From the NCBI RefSeq assembly GCF_000383595.1, contig NZ_KB911581.1, forward strand, positions 5,787,519-5,851,518: a stretch of DNA of 64,000 nt, in the 5' to 3' direction. This DNA comes from Streptomyces bottropensis ATCC 25435 (GTDB lineage: Bacteria; Actinomycetota; Actinomycetes; Streptomycetales; Streptomycetaceae). The notes under the pieces were generated by a model. It did not search any database. It saw only the letters and a list, made by a program, of their open reading frames with translations, and was not told the origin of the DNA. Made by a program: the position numbers and the translations under genes. Positions 1-7,736 of the stretch are shown piece by piece; position 1 is the stretch's first letter; every line of letters begins with the position of its first letter.

Positions 1-443
1 GGGTCGAGGAGGTCCTCGTCGACGCCGATACCGCCGGACCACAGGTACCGCTCGGTCCACTCCTCGTCGACCCGCAGCTGGACCTGGATGTCGAACTGGG
101 TGAGGTGGCCCTCGGGAGCCGCCGCGTACAGCACGGAGGTGGCGCGGCGCAGCGGGTAGAGGTCGAAGCCCTCGATGAACCGGGAGTTGCGCCAGTCGAG
201 GAAGGCGCTCTCGCCGTCGGGGCCGGTGCGGATGTCGAGCTGGCCGTCCTCCAGGTGGAGGCCGACGTGTTCGGCGCCCCGGTTCTCCACCGTGACCCGG
301 AACCGGAAGTACGCCAGGCCCTCGGCGGCGTCGTCGCGCCCCCGTGGGGGTTCGGCGCACTCCGCCTGGTGGACGCGCACGCGCAGGCCGGCCAGGTCGC
401 CCTCGTACTCCTGCCAGTCCCCGATCACATTGGGCTCGCGCAC
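1..443 (-). CDS. Unknown protein, N-terminal part (runs off left edge)
   Basis: I do not recognise this protein. It starts at a GTG (443-441) preceded by GGAGAGGTGG about three bases upstream, and it stays open for 147 codons to the window edge. The protein begins VREPNVIGDWQEYEGDLAG. It reads as an alternating polar/hydrophobic beta-rich fold with no signal peptide and no membrane segment in the visible part. It contains stretches such as YFRFRVTVENRG and LRVDEEWTERYLWSG. Codon use is normal for the window, while the other frames here are shadows. It is divergent from the acyl-CoA synthetase to its right. The coding call is good, but no function can be given without the missing C-terminus. 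Confidence 0.7.
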   Translation of the reverse strand, partial: MREPNVIGDWQEYEGDLAGLRVRVHQAECAEPPRGRDDAAEGLAYFRFRVTVENRGAEHVGLHLEDGQLDIRTGPDGESAFLDWRNSRFIEGFDLYPLRRATSVLYAAAPEGHLTQFDIQVQLRVDEEWTERYLWSGGIGVDEDLLD

Positions 444-759
444 CGTCCACCTCTCCACATCGGCGGGACATCTCCCGCGTTCGCGCGCACCACAGTGCCA
501 CACCCGTCCGGCGTCCCGTCGCGGGGCATCACCGCCGGTCAGAGGTGATCAAGCCGTGGGCAGCGACGATTGCCGGGAGGGCGCCGACAGGCAGGTTCCG
601 TACGTGCCGCACATCACGTCCACGGTCCACCGTGCGGATGGACGGGAGCCGAGTTGCCGATTCCCCGCGCGCGACGCCGACGCCGTACGCTACGTTCGAT
701 CACCGCCGGTTGGCGCACCGCTCGGCGAGGTCGCGTGCAGGGAAGGTTCTGAGCGTCGC
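444..759. other. Divergent intergenic region
   Basis: This spacer separates the left-edge gene from the acyl-CoA synthetase and must carry the promoters of both. I see no convincing -35/-10 pair, inverted repeat or RNA gene in it. Several apparent reading frames across it lack a ribosome binding site and merge into the synthetase frame, so I treat them as non-coding. Confidence 0.5.
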
Positions 760-2682
760 ATGGGCAACTTCGGTTTTGCTCCACCGACGGGACCGGTCAT
801 GACCGGAGGGCTGGCCGATCCGCTGTTCGAGACGGCGTACCGTGATCCCGCTCTGCCGCAGATCGCGCGCCGCGATCCCGCCTTCCCGGGCACCTGGACC
901 CAGGTCAGCGCGGCCGAGGCACGGGACGAAGTGGCCGACCTGGCCAAGGGGTTGATCGCGTCCGGGATCCGGCCGGGCAACCGGATCGCCGTGATGGCCC
1001 GCACCCGCTACGAGTGGACGCTGCTCGCCGTCGCGCTGTGGGCCGTGGGCGCCGAGATCGTGCCGGTCTGTCCGACGTCGTCGCGCGACCAGATCGAGTG
1101 GATCCTGCGGGACGCGACCTGTGTGGGCGTGGTCGTCGAGGACGAGCTGGGCGTGATGACTGTCGGCTCGGTGTGCGCCAAGCTCCCCCTGCTGCGCCAC
1201 GTCTGGCAGTTGGACACCGACTGTCTGCCGCGGCTCGTCGAGGCCGGCCGGGACGTGCCGGACGCGACGGTGGACTCGTTGCGTCGCATCGTCATGCCGG
1301 ACTCCACGGCGGTGATCGCGTACACGTCCGGCACGACCGGCCGCCCCCGGGGCTGCGCGCTCTCCCACCGCAGCCTGGCCAGCCCCTGCGACGCACTGCT
1401 CGCCGGCTGGCGGCAGACGGCCGCCCGGCCGGGCGAACAGCCGGCGATCCTGGCGTTCCTGCCGTTCTCGCACGTCTACGGCCTGATGATCCAGGGGATG
1501 TGTCTGCGCGGCGGGCTGCTGCTCGCGCACGAACCGGAGCCGACCGAGGAGGCGCTGTCCGACGCGCTGCGGTCCTTCCGGCCCACGTTCCTCTTCGGTG
1601 TGCCCTATCTCTTCGAGAAGATCTACAAGAACTTCCTGCGCAAGGCCCAACAGGCCGGCCGGGGGCCCCTGTTCGAGCGCGCGGTGCGCACGGCCCAGGA
1701 CTTCGCCCTCGCCGCGGAGCGGCAGCGGCTCGGCACGGGCGCCGGTCCCGCCATGGATCTGAAGCTGCAACACGCGTTCTACGAGAAGACGGTGTACCGC
1801 AAGCTGCGCGGGGCCCTCGGCGGCCGGGTACGCGGCGGCTGTTCCGGCGGCTCCCCCCTCAACCGCGACCTCACGCTCTTCTACGCCGGTATCGGCATCC
1901 TCGTCCACGACGGGTACGGCCTCACCGAGACCGCCGGCGGCATCACGGCCCAGCCGGTGGGCCGGGAGAAGTTCGGCACCGTGGGCCGTCCGCTGCCGGG
2001 TACGGAGATCCGGGTGGCCCGGGACGGGGAGATCCTGGTCAACGGCCCTTCCGTGTTCCAGGGTTACGTCAACGACGAGGCGGGCACGCGGGCCGCGCTG
2101 CAGGACGGCTGGCTGGCCACGGGGGACATCGGGCGGCTGGACAACGAGGGGTACCTGTCGATCACGGGCCGCAAGAAGGAGATCATCATCACCAGCGGGG
2201 GCAAGGGCGTGGCCCCGGCGCCGCTGGAGGAGCAGCTGCGGATGCACCCGCTGATCCACCAGGCGGTGGTCGTGGGCGACAACCGGCCCTGCGTGGGCGC
2301 CCTGCTCACGCTGGACCCGGAGTTCCTCGCGCACTGGCGGGGCTCGCTGTCCGCGCCCGGTGAACTGCTGGGCCGGGAGGCGCGGGAGGAGAACGCGCTG
2401 CGCCAGGAGGTCCTGCGGGCGATCGCGGCGGCCAACAGCACGGTCTCGCGCGCGGAGTCGATCCGTGTGTACCGCATCCTGCCCGAGCCCTTCGACCTCG
2501 CCAACGGCCTGCTCACCCCGTCGATGAAGCTGCGCCGGGACGCCATCGTGCGGCGGTACGAGGCGGAGATCGAGACGATGTACGCGACCTCGGCGCGAGC
2601 CGTCCGCCGCGGCGTGCCGGAGGAGACCGGGGGCTGGGACGACTCGGACTCCGACGACGTCTTCCGCCGCATGCGGCACTGA
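760..2682 (+). CDS. Long-chain acyl-CoA synthetase (AMP-forming)
   Basis: A member of the ANL adenylating superfamily of about 640 residues. It activates a fatty acid to acyl-AMP and then to acyl-CoA in the cytoplasm. The ATP-binding core is seen as AYTSGTTGRPRG, followed by the DGYGLTET motif, the hinge region WLATGDIGRLDNEGYLSITG and RKKEIIITSGGK. The length and the insertion before the YGLTE motif fit the FAA1/FadD15-like long-chain group better than short 4-coumarate ligases. I chose ATG 760, with GGGAAGG about 13 bases upstream. ATG 799 is possible, but the frame further upstream lacks any start signal. The C-terminus is acidic (GGWDDSDSDDVFRRMRH). The exact chain length preference cannot be read. 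Confidence 0.88.
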   Translation: MGNFGFAPPTGPVMTGGLADPLFETAYRDPALPQIARRDPAFPGTWTQVSAAEARDEVADLAKGLIASGIRPGNRIAVMARTRYEWTLLAVALWAVGAEIVPVCPTSSRDQIEWILRDATCVGVVVEDELGVMTVGSVCAKLPLLRHVWQLDTDCLPRLVEAGRDVPDATVDSLRRIVMPDSTAVIAYTSGTTGRPRGCALSHRSLASPCDALLAGWRQTAARPGEQPAILAFLPFSHVYGLMIQGMCLRGGLLLAHEPEPTEEALSDALRSFRPTFLFGVPYLFEKIYKNFLRKAQQAGRGPLFERAVRTAQDFALAAERQRLGTGAGPAMDLKLQHAFYEKTVYRKLRGALGGRVRGGCSGGSPLNRDLTLFYAGIGILVHDGYGLTETAGGITAQPVGREKFGTVGRPLPGTEIRVARDGEILVNGPSVFQGYVNDEAGTRAALQDGWLATGDIGRLDNEGYLSITGRKKEIIITSGGKGVAPAPLEEQLRMHPLIHQAVVVGDNRPCVGALLTLDPEFLAHWRGSLSAPGELLGREAREENALRQEVLRAIAAANSTVSRAESIRVYRILPEPFDLANGLLTPSMKLRRDAIVRRYEAEIETMYATSARAVRRGVPEETGGWDDSDSDDVFRRMRH

Positions 2683-2769
2683 CGAAGCGGAACGACCGCG
2701 CGGGACGCGCGAGAAGAACGGCCGGGAATCCGGCCGAGAAGCCGCACAAAACACACAGGGGGATCATCG

Positions 2770-3204
2770 ATGGCGCGTATGGGTCCGAGAAAGCTGCTGA
2801 CCACGGTGGTGGCGCTGGGCGGAGGGGCGTTTCTGTTCGGCGCGGCGGTGCTCCGGCTGGAGACTCAACTGAACGGTGTCGCGGGGCAGTTCGTGGTCTC
2901 CGGGTGCAAGGTGTCCGAGTCGCGCGGCGACGACGAGTGGCAGTGCAGGGGCTCCTTCCGGGCCGACGACGACTCGTTCCGCATCCCCGAGGTCGAGGTG
3001 GACACCACGTTCGCCACCAGACCCACCGGCCTGGTGCCGGTCTACGTGGACGACGCGTCCTCGACCACGGCCGTCGAGCGGGACAACGGCGTCTGGCTGT
3101 ACCCGGGCGTCACCGGGCTGGCGTGCCTGGCCGTGGGCGGCTGGAACGTCCGGTCCGCGCTCAGGCGGCCGACGGAGGAGCCGGTGGCTCCGGCTCCCGC
3201 CTGA
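2770..3204 (+). CDS. Small membrane protein of unknown function
   Basis: A 144-residue protein with one hydrophobic segment near the N-terminus (about residues 9-27, TTVVALGGGAFLFGAAVL) and a second near residues 108-123 (YPGVTGLACLAVGGW). The loop of about 75 residues between them is probably extracytoplasmic and holds two cysteines (SGCKV, WQCRG) that could form a disulfide. The ATG at 2770 is the start. The gene begins 87 bases after the acyl-CoA synthetase and could be co-transcribed with it. It resembles the family of actinobacterial two-pass proteins with a central beta domain. I know of no function. Confidence 0.7.
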   Translation: MARMGPRKLLTTVVALGGGAFLFGAAVLRLETQLNGVAGQFVVSGCKVSESRGDDEWQCRGSFRADDDSFRIPEVEVDTTFATRPTGLVPVYVDDASSTTAVERDNGVWLYPGVTGLACLAVGGWNVRSALRRPTEEPVAPAPA

Positions 3205-3238
3205 CCTTCTGACCTCCTGACCTCCTGACCTCCTGACC
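3202..3238. repeat. 8-bp tandem repeat (TGACCTCC) overlapping a stop codon
   Basis: About 4.6 head-to-tail copies of TGACCTCC, the first with one change. The first copy supplies the TGA stop of the small membrane protein, so every copy presents a further TGA. This looks like slippage-prone simple sequence. Confidence 0.85.
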
Positions 3239-3244
3239 GTAGGA

Positions 3245-3267
3245 CCGCCCGACCGCGGATCGGGCGG
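3245..3267. terminator. Rho-independent-type hairpin
   Basis: Perfect 8-bp stem CCGCCCGA / TCGGGCGG around a 7-base loop, without a long T run, as is common in Streptomyces. It probably ends the acyl-CoA synthetase/small membrane protein transcript. Confidence 0.7.
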
Positions 3268-3378
3268 CTGTTGACGAAACGGTCCTCGGGATGCGGAGAT
3301 GCTCCGGGCGACAGCGGGAAACCGCTTCCCCACGAGCACTCCGCACCACCGTGAGACGAAGGCTGAGGACCAGGACCC

Positions 3379-4626
3379 ATGGCACTGCAGATCAGCGCCA
3401 CCAATCCGGAACACCCCGCGCTGCTGCTCGAACTGCCGTGGCACGTGCCGCTGGAGGAGTGGCCCGAGCACCATCTCGTGCCGCTCCCCCGCGGTATCTC
3501 CCGGCACGTCGTGCGCTACGCCCGGGCCGGCGACGAGGTCGTCGCCGTGAAGGAACTCGCCGAGCGGCCCGCCCTGCGCGAGTACGAGCTGCTGCGTGAC
3601 CTGGACCGGCTCGGCATCCCGGCCGTGGACGCCCTCGGCGTGGTCACCGGGCGGCTCGACGACGCGGGCGATCCCCTGGAGTCCGTGCTGATCACCCGGC
3701 ACCTCGGCGGCTCGATGCCGTACCGCTCGATGTTCGAGACGACCATGCGTCCGGCCACCATGCACCGTCTGATGGACGCCCTCGCGGTCCTGCTGGTGCG
3801 ACTGCACCTCGCCGGGTTCGCGTGGGGCGACTGCTCGCTGTCCAACACACTGTTCCGGCGGGACGCGGGCGCGTACGCCGCCTATCTGGTGGACGCCGAG
3901 ACGGGTGATCTGCACACGCGGCTCAGCTCCGGGCAGCGCGAGTACGACCTCGATCTCGCCCGGGTGAACATCAGCGGCGAACTGCTGGACCTGGAGGCGT
4001 CCGGGGCGCTGCACCCCTCGGTGGACCCCATCGAGTTCGGCAACGAGATCTGCTCCCGCTACCACGGGCTGTGGGAGGAGCTGACGCGCCGGTCGGTGTA
4101 CCCGGCCGGGAAGTACCACTACATCGAGCGCCGGATCCGCCGTCTCAACGAACTCGGTTTCGACGTCGCCGAGATGCAGATCGAGCACGCCGACAACGGC
4201 GACACGGTGACCTTCGTGCCCAAGGTCGTCGACGCGGGCCACCACCAGCGCCAGCTCCTGCGGCTCACCGGCCTCGACACCGAGGAGAACCAGGCCCGGC
4301 GGCTCCTGAACGACCTGGAGAGCTGGATGGCCACCCAGGACGACTACGCCCCGGGCGACCCCCTCGGCGCCCGCCCGGAGGTACTGGCCCACCGCTGGGT
4401 GCGGGAGGTGTTCCGCCCGACCGTGCGGGCCGTCCCGCTCGAACTGCGCGGCTCGATGGACGCGGCGGAGATCTACCACCAGCTCCTCGAACACCGCTGG
4501 TACCTGTCCGAGCGGGCCCAGCACGACATCGGCCTGGACACGGCGGTGAAGGACTACATCGACAACGTCCTGCCGAGGACCCTGGCGCTGCTGCCGCCAC
4601 CGGCGCAGGACGTCACCCCCATGTGA
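3379..4626 (+). CDS. DUF4032 domain protein (kinase-like fold)
   Basis: A cytoplasmic protein of 415 residues. The N-terminal half (about 30-210) looks like a lipopolysaccharide-kinase/protein-kinase-like fold. It has a VKEL lysine motif (EVVAVKELAERPALREYELL), then LHLAGFAWGDCSLSNTLF, which matches a kinase catalytic loop with D and N in the expected places, and later YLVDAETGD, equivalent to the metal-binding DFG-type Asp. The C-terminal half (from about 225) is the DUF4032 region (YHYIERRIRRLNELGFDVAE). The ATG has AGGACC upstream. A conserved actinobacterial family, so a kinase activity is plausible, but no substrate is known to me. It stands alone, convergent with the stress protein gene. 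Confidence 0.85.
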   Translation: MALQISATNPEHPALLLELPWHVPLEEWPEHHLVPLPRGISRHVVRYARAGDEVVAVKELAERPALREYELLRDLDRLGIPAVDALGVVTGRLDDAGDPLESVLITRHLGGSMPYRSMFETTMRPATMHRLMDALAVLLVRLHLAGFAWGDCSLSNTLFRRDAGAYAAYLVDAETGDLHTRLSSGQREYDLDLARVNISGELLDLEASGALHPSVDPIEFGNEICSRYHGLWEELTRRSVYPAGKYHYIERRIRRLNELGFDVAEMQIEHADNGDTVTFVPKVVDAGHHQRQLLRLTGLDTEENQARRLLNDLESWMATQDDYAPGDPLGARPEVLAHRWVREVFRPTVRAVPLELRGSMDAAEIYHQLLEHRWYLSERAQHDIGLDTAVKDYIDNVLPRTLALLPPPAQDVTPM

Positions 4627-4632
4627 ACCGCC

Positions 4633-4657
4633 GGGCGGCCGGGACCGCCGGCCGCCC
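4633..4657. terminator. Bidirectional hairpin between convergent genes
   Basis: Perfect 10-bp stem GGGCGGCCGG / CCGGCCGCCC with a 5-base loop. It fills the space between the stop codons of the DUF4032 gene (+) and the universal stress protein gene (-), so it can serve both transcripts. Confidence 0.75.
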
Positions 4658-5530
4658 TCACCGGTGCGGGACCACGGCCACCGGGCAGTGCGCGTGGTGC
4701 AGGACACCGTGCGTGACCGAGCCGATCCGGGCGCCGACGGCCGTACGGCGGGCGCGGCGCCCGACCACCATCAGCTGGGCCCGCTGCGCCACGGACAGCA
4801 GCACCTGCCCGGCGCTGCCGATCTCGACGTGCTCGGTGACCGGCACCTCGGGGAACCTCTCCCGCCACGGCTCCAGCGCGGCGGCCAGCGCCTTCTTCTC
4901 GTACGGCTCCATACCGCCGGCCTCGTCGAGGAGCCTCAGCGAGCTGGGGCTGTACGCGTACAGCGGCGGCAGCGCCCACGCCCGGACCGCGCGCAGGGAC
5001 GCCCCGCGGGCCGCCGCCGTCTCGAAGGCGAACCGCAGCACGTCGGCGCTGTCCTCGGCCGTGCCCTGCTGGCCCACCACGACCTCCCGCCCGGCGGCCT
5101 CACCCGCCGGACTGTCCGCGGCGCGGACGAGCACCACGGGACACGGCGACTCGACGATCACCTGCTGGCCGACGGAGCCCAGCAGGAAGCCGATCACCGC
5201 GCCGTGCCCGCGCGAGCCGAGCACCAGCGTCTCGGCCTGCCCGGCGGCGCCGACCAGGGTCTCGACCGGCGGGCCCTCCAGCAGGTCCGTCGTCACCGCC
5301 AGCTCCGGGTGCCGCTCGGAGACGCTTCGCGCCGCCTGCGCGAGCGCCTCCCCGGCCCACTGTGCCTGTCCGTCCCGGTCCACGGCGACCGCCTCGTGCG
5401 GCTCCCACTGCCACGCGTGCACCACCCGCAGCTCCAGGCCCCGGCGTACGGCCTCCCGGCCGGCCCAGGCCAGTGCGGCCAGGCTCTCGGGCGTGCCGTC
5501 CACTGCGGCGGTGATCGGGCGCGTCGTCAT
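4658..5530 (-). CDS. Universal stress protein, tandem UspA domains
   Basis: A 290-residue protein made of two Usp domains, about 1-138 and 148-290. The first begins ITAAVDGTPESLAALAWA and ends with the ATP-binding signature GSRGHGAVIGFLLGSVGQQV followed by SPCPVVLVR. The second has a weaker VVGRRARRTAVGARIGSVTHGVLHH and ends HCPVAVVPHR. The first domain therefore keeps the G-x2-G-x9-G-S/T pattern of ATP-binding Usp proteins. Start ATG 5530 has a GAGGTGG upstream. Tandem Usp proteins in actinomycetes are often controlled by DosR/DevR-like systems. I see no clear DevR box in the 57-base divergent promoter region. Confidence 0.92.
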   Translation of the reverse strand: MTTRPITAAVDGTPESLAALAWAGREAVRRGLELRVVHAWQWEPHEAVAVDRDGQAQWAGEALAQAARSVSERHPELAVTTDLLEGPPVETLVGAAGQAETLVLGSRGHGAVIGFLLGSVGQQVIVESPCPVVLVRAADSPAGEAAGREVVVGQQGTAEDSADVLRFAFETAAARGASLRAVRAWALPPLYAYSPSSLRLLDEAGGMEPYEKKALAAALEPWRERFPEVPVTEHVEIGSAGQVLLSVAQRAQLMVVGRRARRTAVGARIGSVTHGVLHHAHCPVAVVPHR

Positions 5531-5587
5531 CGGCCACCTCTCTGTCCTCACATCGCTGACGGGCCCAGTCTTCACTACGCTCGCCTT

Positions 5588-5944
5588 ATGGCCTTGGAGT
5601 GGGAGCAGTTGGTGGTGGACGCGGCCGATCCGGCGGCCCTCGGACGCTGGTGGGCGCAGGCGCTCGGCTGGGTCGTGGTCGACGAGTCCCCCGAGGAGTT
5701 CGAGATCCGTCCGGCCCCGGACCGCCTTCCCGGCCTCCTGTTCGGGCTCGACCGAGGGAGCAAGACCGGCAAGAACCGGTTGCACCTCGACTTCCGCCCC
5801 GACGACCAGGCGGCGGAGGTCGCCCGCCTCCTCGCCCTCGGGGCCCGGCACGCGGACGTCGGGCAGAGCGGTGACGAGCCGTGGGTGGTGCTCGCGGACC
5901 CGGAGGGCAACGAGTTCTGCGTACTGGCCCCGCGCGGGAGCTGA
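5588..5944 (+). CDS. VOC-fold (glyoxalase/bleomycin resistance-like) protein
   Basis: A single-domain protein of 118 residues. It shows the vicinal oxygen chelate pattern: ADPAALGRWWAQALGW at the N-terminus, then RLHLDFRPDD and the C-terminal DPEGNEFCVL. The histidine in HLDF and the glutamate in EGNEFCV are the usual metal-ligand positions. These Streptomyces paralogues are numerous and mostly uncharacterised, so I do not name a substrate. ATG 5588 is used. The gene is divergent from the universal stress protein. Confidence 0.85.
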   Translation: MALEWEQLVVDAADPAALGRWWAQALGWVVVDESPEEFEIRPAPDRLPGLLFGLDRGSKTGKNRLHLDFRPDDQAAEVARLLALGARHADVGQSGDEPWVVLADPEGNEFCVLAPRGS

Positions 5945-6040
5945 ACCCCCGCGAACGGCCCCGGCCTGCGGCTGAGCGGAAACCGAGCGAACCCGGACGG
6001 CCGAACATACGATGGGCGCATTGGCTCGGGGTGGAGGCGT

Positions 6041-7717
6041 ATGACTCAGGCGGTCGGTCCGGCGCGGAACGTGATCCTCACGGTGGATGACGATCCCGGG
6101 GTGTCCCGTGCGGTGGCACGGGACCTGCGGCGCAGGTACGGCGAGTCGTACCGGATCGTGCGGGCTGAGTCCGGGCAGTCGGCACTGGAGGCCCTGCGGG
6201 AGCTGAAGCTGCGAGGGGACCAGGTGGCGGTGATCCTGGCCGACTACCGGATGCCGGAGATGAACGGCATCGAGTTCCTGGAACAGGCGCTGGACGTCTA
6301 TCCGGGCGCCCGGCGCGTCCTGCTGACCGCCTACGCCGACACCGGCGCGGCGATCGACGCGATCAACGTCATCGACCTCGACCACTATCTGCTGAAGCCG
6401 TGGGACCCGCCGGAGGAGAAGCTCTACCCGGTGCTGGACGACCTGCTGCAGGCATGGCGGGCCGCCGACCGTACCTGTGTGGGCGCCACGAAGGTCGTCG
6501 GGCACCGGTGGTCGGCGCGGTCGTCCGGCGTACGCGAGTTCCTGGCGCGCAACCAGGTGCCGTACCGCTGGTTCTCCTCGGACGAGCCGGAGGGGCGGCG
6601 GCTGCTCGCTGCGGCCGGCGCGGACGGCGCGCGGCTGCCGCTGGTCGTCACCCCGGACGGCACACCGCTGGTGGCTCCGGAGGACCCGGAGCTGGCGGAG
6701 AAGGTGGGGCTGGCGACCACACCGGCCCAGGAGTTCTACGACCTGGTCGTCATCGGCGGCGGGCCCGCCGGGCTCGGCGCGGCCGTGTACGGGGCCTCGG
6801 AGGGGCTGCGGACCCTGCTCGTCGAGCGATCGGCCACGGGCGGGCAGGCCGGGCAGAGTTCACGCATCGAGAACTACCTGGGCTTCCCCGACGGGGTGTC
6901 CGGCGGGCAGCTCACCGGCCGCGCCCGGCGCCAGGCCGCCAAGTTCGGGGCGGAGATCCTCACCGCCCGCGAGGTGAGCGGCCTGGAGGTGAACGGGGCG
7001 GCCCGGACCGTCCGGTTCTCCGACGGTTCGACGGTCGCCGCGCACAGCGTGATCCTGGCGACCGGCGTGTCGTACCGCCAGCTCGCCGCGCCGGGCTGCG
7101 CGGACCTCACCGGCTGCGGGGTGTTCTACGGCTCCGCGCTCACCGAGGCGGCCGGCTGCCAGGGGCACGACGTGTACATCGTGGGCGGCGCCAACTCGGC
7201 CGGACAGGCCGCGATGTACCTGGCGCGCGGCGCCAAGTCCGTCACCCTGCTCGTACGGGGCGAGTCGCTCACCGCGTCCATGTCGCACTATCTGATCCAG
7301 CAGCTCGGGGAGGCGCCGAACATCTTCGTGCGCCCCGGCACGGTCGTCGAGGCCGCGCACGGCACGAACCAGCTGGAGCAGCTGACGCTCAGGGACCTGG
7401 CGAGCGGGCGTGAGGAACTCGTCGACGCGCAGTGGCTGTTCGTGTTCATCGGCGCCGAGCCGCACACCGACTGGCTGGAGGGGACCGTCCTCCGCGATGA
7501 GCGCGGGTTCATCGTGGCCGGGCCCGACATGACCGCCGACGGGGGTCCGCCGCCGGGCTGGGAGCTGGACCGGCCCCCGTACCACCTGGAGACCAATGTG
7601 CCCGGCGTGTTCGTCGCCGGGGACGCGCGGTCGGAGTCCGCGAAGCGGGTCGCGTCCGCCGTGGGAGAGGGAGCGATGGCCGTGATGCTGGTGCACAGGT
7701 ATCTGGAGCAGTCGTGA
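6041..7717 (+). CDS. Response regulator fused to thioredoxin-reductase-like flavoprotein
   Basis: 558 residues in three parts. Residues 10-130 form a receiver domain with the acidic pocket VDDD (16-19), the phospho-acceptor Asp68 in ADYRMPEMNG, Thr96 and Lys119. Residues about 150-225 look like a thioredoxin/glutaredoxin-fold linker but with no CxxC. Residues about 233-555 form a pyridine nucleotide-disulfide oxidoreductase with FAD motif GGGPAGLGAA (239-248), NAD(P)H motif GGANSAG (382-388) and the C-terminal FAD motif VFVAGD. Ordinary thioredoxin reductases carry CAxC after the GRGVSY-type segment. Here the matching segment reads GCGVFYGSALTEA, so the redox dithiol is missing. Start ATG 6041 has GGTGGAGG just upstream. 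It is first in an operon with the kinase and zinc finger genes. Confidence 0.93.
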   Translation: MTQAVGPARNVILTVDDDPGVSRAVARDLRRRYGESYRIVRAESGQSALEALRELKLRGDQVAVILADYRMPEMNGIEFLEQALDVYPGARRVLLTAYADTGAAIDAINVIDLDHYLLKPWDPPEEKLYPVLDDLLQAWRAADRTCVGATKVVGHRWSARSSGVREFLARNQVPYRWFSSDEPEGRRLLAAAGADGARLPLVVTPDGTPLVAPEDPELAEKVGLATTPAQEFYDLVVIGGGPAGLGAAVYGASEGLRTLLVERSATGGQAGQSSRIENYLGFPDGVSGGQLTGRARRQAAKFGAEILTAREVSGLEVNGAARTVRFSDGSTVAAHSVILATGVSYRQLAAPGCADLTGCGVFYGSALTEAAGCQGHDVYIVGGANSAGQAAMYLARGAKSVTLLVRGESLTASMSHYLIQQLGEAPNIFVRPGTVVEAAHGTNQLEQLTLRDLASGREELVDAQWLFVFIGAEPHTDWLEGTVLRDERGFIVAGPDMTADGGPPPGWELDRPPYHLETNVPGVFVAGDARSESAKRVASAVGEGAMAVMLVHRYLEQS

Positions 7718-7736
7718 CAGCCGGACGGACGTCGTC

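Noticed and set aside
700..2754. A 684-codon leftward frame under the acyl-CoA synthetase
   Set aside because: Shadow of the synthetase frame with Arg/Pro/Gly-rich nonsense sequence.
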